Assembly (NCBI RefSeq): GCF_009827655.1 | Contig: NZ_WTYV01000007.1 | Location: forward strand, 1-64,000 | Length of the DNA: 64,000 bases | Reading direction: 5' to 3' | DNA from: Alteraurantiacibacter buctensis | Lineage (GTDB): Bacteria; Pseudomonadota; Alphaproteobacteria; Sphingomonadales; Sphingomonadaceae | Part shown: piece by piece, positions 46,845 through 55,627 of the stretch | How the letters are laid out: every line of letters starts with the position of its first letter | Numbering within the stretch: position 1 is the first letter of the stretch | The notes under the pieces: model-generated | What the model was told of the DNA's origin: nothing | Databases searched by the model: none | What the model saw: the letters and a program-made list of their open reading frames with translations, nothing else | Program-made: the position numbers and the translations under genes

Positions 46845-47621
46845 TCAGGATCGGGGCTTGGCGAAGCGGAGCACCGCCTGCCGATAGGCGTCCGTCGCGC
46901 CGAGCTTGCCCTGGGCGACACGTTCGCTTGCCAGAGCAGCTTCAAGCGTTCCGGTCGGATTGGAGCGCAGCTGGCGCTTGATTGCCGACAGGGCTTGCGG
47001 CGAGCGCTGGGCCAGGCCGCGTGCGATCTCGTTCGCGGTGTCGGCCAGTAACGCATCATCGACCACCCGACTGACAAGGCCGATCATAGCCGCTTCCTCG
47101 CCACTGACTGCCCGACCCGTAAGCGCCAAATCTAGCGCCCGCGCCTGGCCGACAAGGCGGGGCAGCGACCAGCTCGCGCCGCTGTCGGGGCCGAGCGCGA
47201 CGTTGACGAAGCCGAACTGGAACCTAGCCGATCTGGCGGCCAGCACGATGTCGCAGGCGATGGCGAGGGCAGCGCCGGCCCCGAACGCCATGCCGTTTAC
47301 GGCTGCGATGACCGGTTGCGGAAGGTTTGCCAGCCGCAGTACCAGCGGATTGTAGTTTTCTTCGAGTGATGCCGCGAGATCGGGCACCTCACGGCGAGCA
47401 AAGCTGGCCGCCCGCTCGCCAAGGTCCTGCCCTGCACTGAAGGCCCTGCCGCAACCCGTCAGCACGACTGCGCCAATGGTCGGCTCGCCTTCAACCTTGT
47501 CAAGGGCGTCGCGCAGAGCCTGGTGCATCGCCCCATCGATGGCATTCAATTGCGCTTCACGCACCAGGCTGATGGTGGCGACACCATCGGCTATGTGGAG
47601 CCGGACCCGATCCTCAGCCAC
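46845..47621 (-). CDS. Enoyl-CoA hydratase/isomerase (PaaG-like)
   Basis: 258 residues of the crotonase fold: CGRAFSAGQDLGERAA, VNGMAFGAGAALAIACD (oxyanion hole), and GPDSGASWSLPRLVG. The Asp in the last motif and the SWxLPRLVG pattern resemble PaaG isomerases. In this operon it may shift the double bond of 3,4-dehydroadipyl-CoA to the 2,3 position. Its start overlaps the upstream DUF4863 gene stop by 8 bases. Confidence 0.8.
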   Translation of the reverse strand: MAEDRVRLHIADGVATISLVREAQLNAIDGAMHQALRDALDKVEGEPTIGAVVLTGCGRAFSAGQDLGERAASFARREVPDLAASLEENYNPLVLRLANLPQPVIAAVNGMAFGAGAALAIACDIVLAARSARFQFGFVNVALGPDSGASWSLPRLVGQARALDLALTGRAVSGEEAAMIGLVSRVVDDALLADTANEIARGLAQRSPQALSAIKRQLRSNPTGTLEAALASERVAQGKLGATDAYRQAVLRFAKPRS

Positions 47622-48096
47622 GGGTGAACTCGATAGCGCCGCCCGGAAGGAGATAGAGGACCAGGGCCTTGCCGCCGGTTACCGTGGGGTGATGGGCCGA
47701 ACCGGGACCATAGACCTTCCAGCCCGCACCCTGTCCGTCAAACGCGGCGCCCAGATCAATAGGGATGACCAGGTCGATCTCGCCATTGGGGTGCGCATGA
47801 TGCGGACCGACGATTTCGGTCATCTCCACCACATCAACCGACATACCGGCCAGTGCCTCACCTGCGGGCACGGCACGCCCGAACTTGATGCCGCCTGCCT
47901 CGCGGCCGCACAGCCAGCCCTCCTCGCATCCACGCAGGACCCATTCGCGCGCATCTGCATGCCATGCGCCATCGGCCGGGAAATCACGGTTGAGGCGCGC
48001 TTGGAGCGCATCGTCGAGTGGCGCGCCAGCGATGGCATCGGTCACCACGCCAAGGTGGGTCACGAAACCCTCGGGTGTTTGCGGACGTTCGCCCAT
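47614..48096 (-). CDS. DUF4863 family protein (4-hydroxylaminobenzoate lyase-like)
   Basis: 160 residues: a helical N-terminus and a small cupin-like C-terminus with GPHHAHPNGEIDLVIPID and GPGSAHHPTVTGGKALVLYL. The family includes PnbB-type 4-hydroxylaminobenzoate lyases, as I recall. No nitrobenzoate reductase is present in the window, so its role in a benzoyl-CoA operon is open: detoxification of a reactive intermediate is one possibility. Confidence 0.6.
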   Translation of the reverse strand: MGERPQTPEGFVTHLGVVTDAIAGAPLDDALQARLNRDFPADGAWHADAREWVLRGCEEGWLCGREAGGIKFGRAVPAGEALAGMSVDVVEMTEIVGPHHAHPNGEIDLVIPIDLGAAFDGQGAGWKVYGPGSAHHPTVTGGKALVLYLLPGGAIEFTRG

Positions 48097-48112
48097 GTCT
48101 TTCCTCCTGAAA

Positions 48113-49354
48113 TCAGCCTGCCGCGACAGCGACAGGGATGAATTCCTTCAACTGCCGGTCTGCATCGGCCAGAACGGCGGGATCGACTGCAACACCCAGT
48201 TCCACCAATCGTCGGCCGTGCGAATAGTCGCGGGCGTTATTGATACAATCGAGCGCCATCACCCGGCCTGCGTCATCCAGATAGACGACTGCAAACTTTC
48301 TCGACGCAGGATCACCGCGCAGCACCGTCCGGGCATGACCGGCCGACAGGCCGACGGTCTGCAATTTGAGGTCGTACTGGTTCGACCAGAACCAGGGCGT
48401 AGCCTCATAGTGGGCTGCTTCGCCGCAAATGGTTCGCGCTACCACCGTTGCCATGTCATTGGCGTTCTGCACCGATTCAAGCCGTATCACGGCCCCACCG
48501 GCAAACTTGTTCGCATGCGCCGCGCAATCCCCGATGGCGAAGATGTCGGCAAGCGAGGTGCGGCATTGTGCGTCCACCAGCACGCCATTGCCCGTTTCGG
48601 CACCAGCTTTTGCCAGCGGTTCAACGCAAGGGGCAATACCGATGCCCACGATCACCATGTCGGCGGGCAGAACCTCGTCACTGGCAAGCCTGACCCCGCT
48701 GACGCGACCCTGCCCTTCAATCCCGGCAATCTCCTGCCCGGTGCGCAGGTCAACCCCATGGGCGCGGTGATCGGCCTCGTAGAAAGCGGACAGCGCCTCA
48801 CCGGCAACCCGCGCCAGAACGCGCGGCAGGGCTTCGAGCAGAACCACCTGCTTGCCCAACTTTGTCAGCACGGCAGCGGCCTCGAGCCCGATATACCCCC
48901 CGCCAACCACCACCACGTGCTGCACGCCCGGCAGCTCTGCCATGATTGCGTCGACATCCTCACGGTCCCGCACACAATGCACGCCCGGCAGATCGGCACC
49001 CGGCAATGGCAGGGTGCGCGGGTCACCGCCCGCTGCCCAGATCAGTTTGCCATAGGTAATCTCGCGCCCGTTGGCGCATTGCAGCCGATGCCCGTCGGCA
49101 TCAACTGCCGTCACCGTATGGCCCAGCAGAAGCGTAATGTCCTTTTCCGCCCAATAGGATGCCGGACGCAGATAGAGACGTTCGAACGGCTTTTCCTGCG
49201 CCAGATATTCCTTCGACAGCGGCGGGCGTTCATAGGGCAGCTCGGTCTCGCGACCGATGATGGCGATCGAACCGGCAAATCCGGCAGCGCGCAAGGCTAT
49301 CGCCGCCTGCGCGCCGCCGTGGCCCCCACCCACAATGGCAACATCAAAGGTCAT
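48113..49354 (-). CDS. FAD-dependent ferredoxin (rubredoxin-type) reductase
   Basis: 413 residues with FAD motif [34 protein letters not shown] motif [17 protein letters not shown] and [14 protein letters not shown]. It matches the putidaredoxin/biphenyl-dioxygenase reductase family, which passes electrons from NADH to a 2Fe-2S ferredoxin. As no BoxA is encoded here, this reductase is a candidate electron source for BoxB and/or the Rieske oxygenase at 59783. Overlaps benzoate-CoA ligase (ATGA). Confidence 0.85.
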   Translation of the reverse strand: MTFDVAIVGGGHGGAQAAIALRAAGFAGSIAIIGRETELPYERPPLSKEYLAQEKPFERLYLRPASYWAEKDITLLLGHTVTAVDADGHRLQCANGREITYGKLIWAAGGDPRTLPLPGADLPGVHCVRDREDVDAIMAELPGVQHVVVVGGGYIGLEAAAVLTKLGKQVVLLEALPRVLARVAGEALSAFYEADHRAHGVDLRTGQEIAGIEGQGRVSGVRLASDEVLPADMVIVGIGIAPCVEPLAKAGAETGNGVLVDAQCRTSLADIFAIGDCAAHANKFAGGAVIRLESVQNANDMATVVARTICGEAAHYEATPWFWSNQYDLKLQTVGLSAGHARTVLRGDPASRKFAVVYLDDAGRVMALDCINNARDYSHGRRLVELGVAVDPAVLADADRQLKEFIPVAVAAG

Positions 49355-50910
49355 GCATCCTCCCGCAGGCGGAACCTCTGGATCTTGCCGGTGGCTGTCT
49401 TGGGAAGTTCGGCAACGAAGGTGATCCAGCGCGGATACTTGTAAGGGGCCAGGTGGCTCTTGCAGTGATCTTTCAGTTCCTGCTCCAGCGAAGGGGTCGG
49501 CTGCACATCGTTGTGCAACACCACATAGGCATGCGGTTTCACCAGCCCGTCGGCATCCTCGGCCCCCACTACTGCGGCTTCCAGCACCATGTTGTGACCC
49601 GACAGTGTCTCTTCCACTTCGATCGGAGAAACGTAGATGCCCCCGACCTTGAGCATGTCATCGGCGCGGCCAGCATAGGTCAGCCAACCCTCCTCGTCGC
49701 AGACATACTTGTCTCCGCTCGCTGTCCATTCGCCGCAAAAGGTCGCCGTCGATTTTTCGCGATTCCGCCAGTAGCCGATTGCGCTGGTCGGTCCGCAGAT
49801 CTGCAGGTTGCCGATCTCTCCGGGCGGCACTTCCGATCCGTCATCGCCGACAAGCCGCACGCGGTAGCCATCGACGACACGCCCCGTGCAACCATACCGC
49901 ACCGAGCCGGGTCGCTGGGATACGAAGATGTGCAGCATCTCCGTCGACCCCAGACCATCGAGCACGTCGGCACCGAACTTGTCGGCAAAAGCCTTGCCAA
50001 TGTGACCGGGCAGGGCCTCGCCAGCCGAAGTTGCGATCCGCAATCGAGGCGCGTCCTGCTTCGTAGGACAGGATGGGTGGGCAAGCCACCCCGCAAAGAA
50101 CGTCGGCACTCCGCCCAGTACCGAGACCTGATGTTCGACGATGAGCGCCGAAATCGCATCGGGAGTCGACCGTCCGTTGTGCAGCACAACCGTCGCGCCA
50201 GCGGCATAGGGAAAGCTCAGGGAATTGCCCAGGCCGTAGGCGAAAAACTGCTTCGCCACCGACAGCACCACATCATCTTCACGCAGGCCCATCGTTCCCA
50301 GCGCGTAGAGATTGGCAGTAAGCCGTATCGATCCGTGCAGGTGCATCGCCCCCTTGGGCCTGCCGGTAGACCCCGAGGTGTAAAGCCAGAACGCCACATC
50401 GTCACGATGTGTGGGCGCCGGATCGGGCGCCGGTTGGGCATCGGCGAGCAAGGCCTCGAGATCATCAAACGGCCCGCCCTCGCTGCCGACGAACTTCACG
50501 AAGGGTTCGGCTGCGGCGATCGCTTGCCACTTGTCGGACAATTCGCCCGACACGAAGACAGCAACGGCACCGCTGTTGTTCAGTATCCAGCCATAATCGT
50601 CTTCGGTCAGAAGCGTGTTGAGCGGAACCGGGATCACGCCTGCACGCATTGCACCCAGGAAGACCGTCGGGAAATCGCGCGTATCGGTAAGGCACAGCAA
50701 GACCCGCTGATCACGCCGCACGCCAAGGCGGTTGAAAACGTCCGCCATGCGGGCAACCCTGTCGCCGAGTTCACGGTAGGTGCAAGTTCCCCGGTGATCG
50801 ATGATGGCCGTCTTGCCGGGATGGCGGGCCAGATTGGCGGCGAGGAGATCTTCCGCCGCGTTGAAGTATTCCGGCAGATCGGCAGCGCAGCGCCCGTCAC
50901 TCGTGTTCAT
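49351..50910 (-). CDS. bclA: Benzoate-CoA ligase
   Basis: 519 residues of the ANL superfamily: P-loop [33 protein letters not shown] (a stretch typical of benzoate-CoA ligases), [20 protein letters not shown] and C-terminal Lys in [16 protein letters not shown]. It forms benzoyl-CoA from benzoate, ATP and CoA in the cytosol and primes the box pathway. A strong stem-loop lies between it and boxB. Family members can also take hydroxy- or aminobenzoates. Confidence 0.88.
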   Translation of the reverse strand: MNTSDGRCAADLPEYFNAAEDLLAANLARHPGKTAIIDHRGTCTYRELGDRVARMADVFNRLGVRRDQRVLLCLTDTRDFPTVFLGAMRAGVIPVPLNTLLTEDDYGWILNNSGAVAVFVSGELSDKWQAIAAAEPFVKFVGSEGGPFDDLEALLADAQPAPDPAPTHRDDVAFWLYTSGSTGRPKGAMHLHGSIRLTANLYALGTMGLREDDVVLSVAKQFFAYGLGNSLSFPYAAGATVVLHNGRSTPDAISALIVEHQVSVLGGVPTFFAGWLAHPSCPTKQDAPRLRIATSAGEALPGHIGKAFADKFGADVLDGLGSTEMLHIFVSQRPGSVRYGCTGRVVDGYRVRLVGDDGSEVPPGEIGNLQICGPTSAIGYWRNREKSTATFCGEWTASGDKYVCDEEGWLTYAGRADDMLKVGGIYVSPIEVEETLSGHNMVLEAAVVGAEDADGLVKPHAYVVLHNDVQPTPSLEQELKDHCKSHLAPYKYPRWITFVAELPKTATGKIQRFRLREDA

Positions 50911-50933
50911 CGGCTATCCCCCATTCCCACCAA

Positions 50934-50969
50934 GGGTCGGGGCACCGGACTTACCCGGCGCTCCGACCC
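50934..50969 (-). promoter_or_regulatory. Stem-loop between boxB and bclA
   Basis: GGGTCGG-GGC-ACCGG pairs with CCGG-CGC-TCCGACCC around a short loop in the 68-base gap. There is no T-tract, so it is more likely an mRNA processing or stability element than a terminator. Confidence 0.5.
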
Positions 50970-50978
50970 CGGCTCAGT

Positions 50979-52376
50979 TCAGGCCGCCCTGACGTATTCG
51001 AATTCGAACGGCATGTTGTTGATTCCGCGATCCGGCGGGCAGGTCCAGTTGGCACACTTGCCTGGCTCCGTGACACCCACCATGAGCGACTTGACATAGG
51101 CCCGGTCGAATTCGCTGGGCAGTGCGGCCCTGACCTGATCCGGGTCGCTCGGCTTGCCGCTCGTATCGAAGGCCATTCCCGCCCAGACGCCAACACTGCG
51201 GTTGAACCGTTCGGAAGGCAGGGTCAGTTCAACCTGGAAACCTGCCTTCGCGATCGTCCGGTTCCAGCGGGTAAGCCCGATGGCACAGTCGCGAACGTAA
51301 GCATTGCGGGTGATCAGGTTCATCGCATTGCGCGTGGCGACTTGCTCGAGTCCGCCGGGGGTATCGACATCCTCGAAGGTGTCGATGCAGTCGTGGTCTT
51401 CGTAGGTCCCCTCGTCAGGACGCCCCTTCAAGCCATTCGCCCAGTAAGTGGCGGCATTGGAGCTGATTTCCGCGCCGAACAGGTCAAGTGCCGAGGAATA
51501 CCAGAAGTTGATGTAGCGCTGGATCAGCGGCAGATCGATCACCCCGGACTTGCGCAGGGTTTCCGGATCATCGGTTCCCAGCTTCTGCATTTCCTCCAGC
51601 GTGCGCCGGATGACCCGGGCAATCCCCGTTTCGCCCACGAACATGTGATGGGCCTCTTCGGTCAGCATGAAGCTGCAGGTCCGCGCCAGGGGATCAAAGC
51701 CGCTCTCGGCCAGCGACTTGAGCTGGTATTTACCGTCACGATCGGTGAAGTACGTGAACATGTAGAACGAAAGCCAATCGTCGATCGGCTCGTTGAACGT
51801 GCCCAGGATACGCGGGTTGTCGACATCGCCCGAATGGCGGTGCAGCATTTCTTCCGCTTCCTCGCGACCATCGCGGCCGAAGTAGGCGTGAAGAAGATAG
51901 ACCATCGCCCACAAGTGGCGGCCTTCCTCCACATTGACCTGGAACAGGTTGCGCATGTCGTAAAGCGACGGCGCGGTCAGGGCCAGCAGCCGCTGCTGCT
52001 CAACCGACGCGGGTTCGGTGTCGCCCTGTGTCACGATCAGGCGGCGCAAAGCGGAGCGATATTCACCGGGAACCTGCTGCCAGGCCGGCTTGCCCTTATG
52101 GTCGCCGAAGCCGATGGTGCGATCCTGCTGCTTGTCGGCAAGAAAGATGCCCCAGCGATAATCCGGCATCTTGACGTGGCCGAACGTCGCCCAGCCCTTG
52201 GCATCGACCGAGGTGGCAGTACGCAGATAAACGTCGTGGCCCTGGTAGGTAGTCGGCCCCAGGTCCTTCCACCAGTCGATAAAAGCCGGCTGCCAGTGTT
52301 CGAGCGCACGTTGCAGGGCACGGTCAGTTGACAGGTCTACGTTATTGGGAATGCGGGACTGGTAATCGATCGCCAT
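50979..52376 (-). CDS. boxB: Benzoyl-CoA 2,3-epoxidase subunit BoxB (copy 1)
   Basis: 465 residues. All di-iron ligands expected from Azoarcus evansii BoxB (as I recall: E120, E150, H153, D211, E240, H243) occur here shifted by one: E121, E151, H154, D212, E241 and H244, within NVEEGRHLWAMVYLL, FTDRDGKYQL and LTEEAHHMFVGETG. It epoxidises the ring of benzoyl-CoA with oxygen and two electrons. No BoxA reductase is in the window. Located just after boxC and an intrinsic terminator. Confidence 0.95.
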   Translation of the reverse strand: MAIDYQSRIPNNVDLSTDRALQRALEHWQPAFIDWWKDLGPTTYQGHDVYLRTATSVDAKGWATFGHVKMPDYRWGIFLADKQQDRTIGFGDHKGKPAWQQVPGEYRSALRRLIVTQGDTEPASVEQQRLLALTAPSLYDMRNLFQVNVEEGRHLWAMVYLLHAYFGRDGREEAEEMLHRHSGDVDNPRILGTFNEPIDDWLSFYMFTYFTDRDGKYQLKSLAESGFDPLARTCSFMLTEEAHHMFVGETGIARVIRRTLEEMQKLGTDDPETLRKSGVIDLPLIQRYINFWYSSALDLFGAEISSNAATYWANGLKGRPDEGTYEDHDCIDTFEDVDTPGGLEQVATRNAMNLITRNAYVRDCAIGLTRWNRTIAKAGFQVELTLPSERFNRSVGVWAGMAFDTSGKPSDPDQVRAALPSEFDRAYVKSLMVGVTEPGKCANWTCPPDRGINNMPFEFEYVRAA

Positions 52377-52414
52377 TGCAACGCTCCTTGACCGCCAGGC
52401 GCGGCCCGATCCTG

Positions 52415-52453
52415 AAAAAATCCCGCCGCCCCTGGGAGAGGAGTGGGGCGGCG
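52415..52453 (-). terminator. Intrinsic terminator/attenuator between boxC and boxB
   Basis: On the minus strand CGCCGCCCC and GGGGCGGCG make a perfect 9-base stem with a 12-base loop, followed within 4 bases by TTTTTT. This is a textbook rho-independent terminator, sitting 8 bases after the boxC stop and upstream of boxB in the same direction. Confidence 0.75.
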
Positions 52454-52460
52454 AGAAGCT

Positions 52461-54146
52461 TCAAACCCTCTTGCGGTCAAATTCGGCGCGTCGGCCGGAC
52501 CCGAACAGCTTCAAGGCACCGCCATCGCCCACGGCATTGGGCCGGATAAAGATCCAGTTCTGCCAGGCCGACAGGCGACCAAATACCTTCGACCAGACGT
52601 TCTCGGCACCGGCAAAGCGCAGTGACGCTTCCATTCCGGTGCAGGCATCGGGCGACAGGCCGGCGCGCTCGTCAATCGCCAGGCGCACTTCATCTTCCCA
52701 ATCGATGTCGTCGGGCGCGAAAGTCACGAGACCCAGGTCATGGGCCTCGCCAGAAGGGATCGGCGAACCCGCGAGCGCGCGCAACTCGTCGATGCGTTCC
52801 AGATTGCCGAGGAAGCGCGAACCCAGCCGGGTGAGGCCGTTGCACATCGGGAAATGGCCAAAATTCGCTTCACCAAGATGGAGAACAGGGCCGTTTTCGG
52901 GGTCCGAAATCAGTTCGAGCATGTACCCGCGATCCGCCGCGAAAGCCAGTTCCGCCAGTGTCCCTGCAAAAGCAGAACCCGGCTCAATCACCGCGTATAT
53001 CGAACGCGAGGACACATCGAGGCGCGACAGCGTGCGGCGCAGCATGCCGATTACCTCGTTGGCGAACCAGTGGTCCTTGGCGGCCAGCAGTGCCGCATCA
53101 TAGGCCAGCACCTTGGCTCCATCGCCCGTGGTCTTGAGAACCCACAAGCCCAGCTCGGGTTCGTTGGTGCGCAGCATCAGGATGGCGTCATCAAGCTCGC
53201 GCGCCATTTGCAGGGGCCAGAAGCCGGTGCCCTCGGCCAGCATCGCCGCGGCATCCGCTGGAGGAGCCGTGTCGGGAGCCTTGACCGTTACGGTAGCAAG
53301 CCCACGAGCGCGATCGAACGTCACGTCGACAGTGCCGTAATGGTATCCGGCCTCGTCGATGACACGCTTGAGCGGATCGAGATGAACACCCGCCCCCGCC
53401 TGCGGCCGGGCGCTGCCGGCAGCAAGCGCTTCTGCCTTGGCCCGCACCGCCTCGTCCCAGCGGCCACGCGGCGCAATATCGTCAACCAGATTCCAGTCCT
53501 TGGCCCTGCGGCCGCGCACGCCCTCTTCCGAGGTGCAAAACACATCGGCCAGATCACGGCGCACCTTGCGCTTGTCGACCACGCGGGTGAGGCCCCCGGT
53601 TCCGGGCAGGACCGCCAGCAACGGCACTTCGGGAAGCGACACGGCAGAGGAGCGATCATCGATCAGCAAAATCTCGTCGCAAGCCAGCGCTACTTCATAG
53701 CCACCGCCAGCGCAGGTGCCGTTGACCGCAGCAAGGAACTTGAGCGAGCCGTTCTGCGACGAGTCCTCGAACCCGTTGCGCGTTTCATTGGTGAACTTGC
53801 AGAAATTGACCTTCCATGCGTGGCTGGAAATGCCCAGCATGTAGATGTTCGCACCCGAACAGAAGATGCGCTCGTTCGCACTCGTCAGCACCACACAGGC
53901 CACCTGCGGATGTTCGAAGCGCAGGCGCTGGACAATGTCGTGGAGCTCCATGTCCACGCCAAGGTCATAGCTGTTCAGCTTGAGCTTGTAGCCCGGCAGC
54001 AAACCACCCTCAGGGTCGACATCCATCGAAACGGTAGCGATGCGCCCGTCGATTGCGACCTTCCAGTGGCGATAATCGCCGCCAGTCCGGTCGTAGGTGA
54101 AAATTGCCGCATCCTGTGCGGCTTTTTCCGCCAATTGCGTTGCCAT
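52461..54146 (-). CDS. boxC: Benzoyl-CoA-dihydrodiol lyase / 2,3-epoxybenzoyl-CoA dihydrolase
   Basis: 561 residues from ATG 54146 (GAGGAGCG 7 bases upstream), the usual BoxC length. Two crotonase-like halves; the first has VVLTSANERIFCSGANIYML, NGTCAGGGYEVALACDE and LPEVPLLAVLPGTGGLTRV. The enzyme opens 2,3-epoxybenzoyl-CoA hydrolytically to 3,4-dehydroadipyl-CoA semialdehyde and formate. First structural gene after boxR; a perfect FNR-type box lies in its promoter region. Confidence 0.93.
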   Translation of the reverse strand: MATQLAEKAAQDAAIFTYDRTGGDYRHWKVAIDGRIATVSMDVDPEGGLLPGYKLKLNSYDLGVDMELHDIVQRLRFEHPQVACVVLTSANERIFCSGANIYMLGISSHAWKVNFCKFTNETRNGFEDSSQNGSLKFLAAVNGTCAGGGYEVALACDEILLIDDRSSAVSLPEVPLLAVLPGTGGLTRVVDKRKVRRDLADVFCTSEEGVRGRRAKDWNLVDDIAPRGRWDEAVRAKAEALAAGSARPQAGAGVHLDPLKRVIDEAGYHYGTVDVTFDRARGLATVTVKAPDTAPPADAAAMLAEGTGFWPLQMARELDDAILMLRTNEPELGLWVLKTTGDGAKVLAYDAALLAAKDHWFANEVIGMLRRTLSRLDVSSRSIYAVIEPGSAFAGTLAELAFAADRGYMLELISDPENGPVLHLGEANFGHFPMCNGLTRLGSRFLGNLERIDELRALAGSPIPSGEAHDLGLVTFAPDDIDWEDEVRLAIDERAGLSPDACTGMEASLRFAGAENVWSKVFGRLSAWQNWIFIRPNAVGDGGALKLFGSGRRAEFDRKRV

Positions 54147-54166
54147 CGAATCGCTCCTCAGCCCGT

Positions 54167-54206
54167 CACTGCCGGAACAATAGGTCATTGATGGCGATCA
54201 AACAAG
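54167..54206 (-). promoter_or_regulatory. Putative boxC promoter with FNR/FixK box in the spacer
   Basis: On the minus strand TTGTTT and TATTGT are 17 bases apart, a reasonable sigma-70 promoter about 24 bases upstream of the boxC start signals. The spacer contains TTGATCGCCATCAA (54188-54201), a perfect FNR box. A bound FNR dimer here would overlap the polymerase, so repression is the simplest reading; this is inference. Confidence 0.55.
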
Positions 54207-54209
54207 CAC

Positions 54210-54219
54210 TATATTTCAT
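54210..54219. promoter_or_regulatory. TATATTTCAT element, copy 1 (boxC upstream)
   Basis: The same 10 bases occur in the same orientation at 55103-55112 at the boxR start. Both are preceded by GC and followed by a TGC or AGC triplet. Shared by the two BoxR-relevant promoters, it is a candidate part of a BoxR site. Confidence 0.3.
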
Positions 54220-55094
54220 CCAGCAAACGAGGCTACGACTCCTTCAAGCATGCTGACGGTGTGATTGAAATCCTGCCCCGAAGTGTCGAGGCGAGCATCG
54301 GCTCTGGCGTAGTCAGCCTCTCGAGCTGCCAGAATGGCCTTCAGGTCGTTCATGGCAGTGCGGTTACCCGTCATCGGGCGCAAATCACCTTGTGCAACCA
54401 CTCTCGACATGTGGTCTTCAGGCGTCGCCTGCAGCCAGACTGTCCAGGTTTCACGAAGCAACTGGTCGAACAGCTTACCATCCGCCACCACTGCACCTGG
54501 AGCCGCGATGACTGCAGCTGCGTTTGTGCGGCAGATATCTCGCAACACGTCGGCCTCATAACGCCGTAACGCCGCCGGACCATTGATCTCCAGCAGGACG
54601 CCAATTGATCCGCCATATCTCTGCTCGACCTCCTTCGATATCTCGAAGAATGGTACACTCAACCGGTCGGCAAGAGCCTGGCCCAGAGAGCTTTTTCCTG
54701 CTCCGCGCAAGCCGATGAGAGCAACCCGCCGCCCCTTCCCATCCACGGCATCGGGCCTCTCTCCCAGCCATGCGAGCGCTTCGCGAACACGCTCTGGCGG
54801 TGCGCGTCGCAGCAGTTGGGCGGCATGTGCCACACCGGCATCGCGCTCCCCGCCCATTGGCAGCAACTCAGCCATCGCCATGCCCAGCGCTTCGGAAATG
54901 GCGAGGAGCATTTCAACCGAGGGATTGCCGGTACCAGCTTCCAGATGGGCCAGATAGCGTTCAGAAGCACCTGAAGCTGCGGCCAGTTGCTTGCGGGTGA
55001 AGCCAGCCCTCGCACGTGCCGAACGTATTCGCTGAGCGATCTCCTGGCTGCCGACAAAGCTGGCCTGACCGCTCTGGATCGTCACATCTTGCAT
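54216..55094 (-). CDS. boxR: BoxR-type benzoyl-CoA-responsive regulator (HTH + shikimate-kinase-like domain)
   Basis: 292 residues from ATG 55094; ATG 55112 would add six. An XRE helix-turn-helix (about 18-75, with FTRKQLAAASGASERYLAHL and GNPSVEMLLAISEALGM) joins a shikimate-kinase-like domain (about 120-285) with the P-loop LIGLRGAGKSSLGQALA. This fusion is diagnostic for BzdR/BoxR repressors, which release DNA on binding benzoyl-CoA. Same direction as, and 70 bases upstream of, boxC; divergent from the flavodoxin gene. Confidence 0.92.
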   Translation of the reverse strand: MQDVTIQSGQASFVGSQEIAQRIRSARARAGFTRKQLAAASGASERYLAHLEAGTGNPSVEMLLAISEALGMAMAELLPMGGERDAGVAHAAQLLRRAPPERVREALAWLGERPDAVDGKGRRVALIGLRGAGKSSLGQALADRLSVPFFEISKEVEQRYGGSIGVLLEINGPAALRRYEADVLRDICRTNAAAVIAAPGAVVADGKLFDQLLRETWTVWLQATPEDHMSRVVAQGDLRPMTGNRTAMNDLKAILAAREADYARADARLDTSGQDFNHTVSMLEGVVASFAG

Positions 55095-55102
55095 AGTTGC
55101 TA

Positions 55103-55112
55103 TATATTTCAT
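55103..55112. promoter_or_regulatory. TATATTTCAT element, copy 2 (boxR/flavodoxin gap)
   Basis: Partner of 54210-54219. It lies at the beginning of boxR, next to TTGCATAGTTGC, in the gap shared with the divergent flavodoxin gene, where autoregulation by BoxR would act. Confidence 0.3.
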
Positions 55113-55154
55113 ATCTGCCGGTGATACGAATCTTATTTCCGAATGGAGAGTGCT

Positions 55155-55616
55155 ATGTCGAGCGGAAACAGGCGCGCGGGCATTTTTGTTGCCACGATGA
55201 CCGGCCTGGCGGACCTGTGCGCCGAAGAAATCGAAAGTGCGCTGGCGGCTGCAGGCGTTGCTTGTGAACGCCAGTTGATGGATGGACTCGACAGCAGCGC
55301 CTTCGCAGATTTTGATCTGCTTGTTATCGTCTCATCGACGTATGGGCACGGTGAAATTCCAGACAACGGGCAGGCGCTGTTCACCGCGCTCGAAGCTGGG
55401 GCAGACCTGTCCGGCAAAGACTATGTGGTCTTCGCGCTCGGCGACCGGACATATTCGGACACCTTCTGCGCAGCTGGCGAGAGGTGGGATCAGGTGATGT
55501 CCGCATGCGGCGCATCCCGCGTCGTCGATGTTGAATGCCATGACGCATCCAGCGGCACGCTTGCAGAAGATGTCGCTGGCGAGTGGGCTGCCGGCTGGGC
55601 TCCGGCGATAGCTTAA
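55155..55616 (+). CDS. Flavodoxin
   Basis: 153 residues from ATG 55155 with GGAGAG at a proper distance (ATG 55143 overlaps that site). The flavodoxin-type FMN loop is IFVATMTGLADLCAEEI, with the second loop VSSTYGHGEIPDNG and third loop FALGDRTYSDTFC. It is a small cytosolic FMN electron carrier. Divergent from boxR and flanked by boxC and a second boxB, so a role as electron donor to BoxB in place of BoxA is an attractive inference. Confidence 0.85.
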   Translation: MSSGNRRAGIFVATMTGLADLCAEEIESALAAAGVACERQLMDGLDSSAFADFDLLVIVSSTYGHGEIPDNGQALFTALEAGADLSGKDYVVFALGDRTYSDTFCAAGERWDQVMSACGASRVVDVECHDASSGTLAEDVAGEWAAGWAPAIA

Positions 55617-55627
55617 GGAGACAAGCG

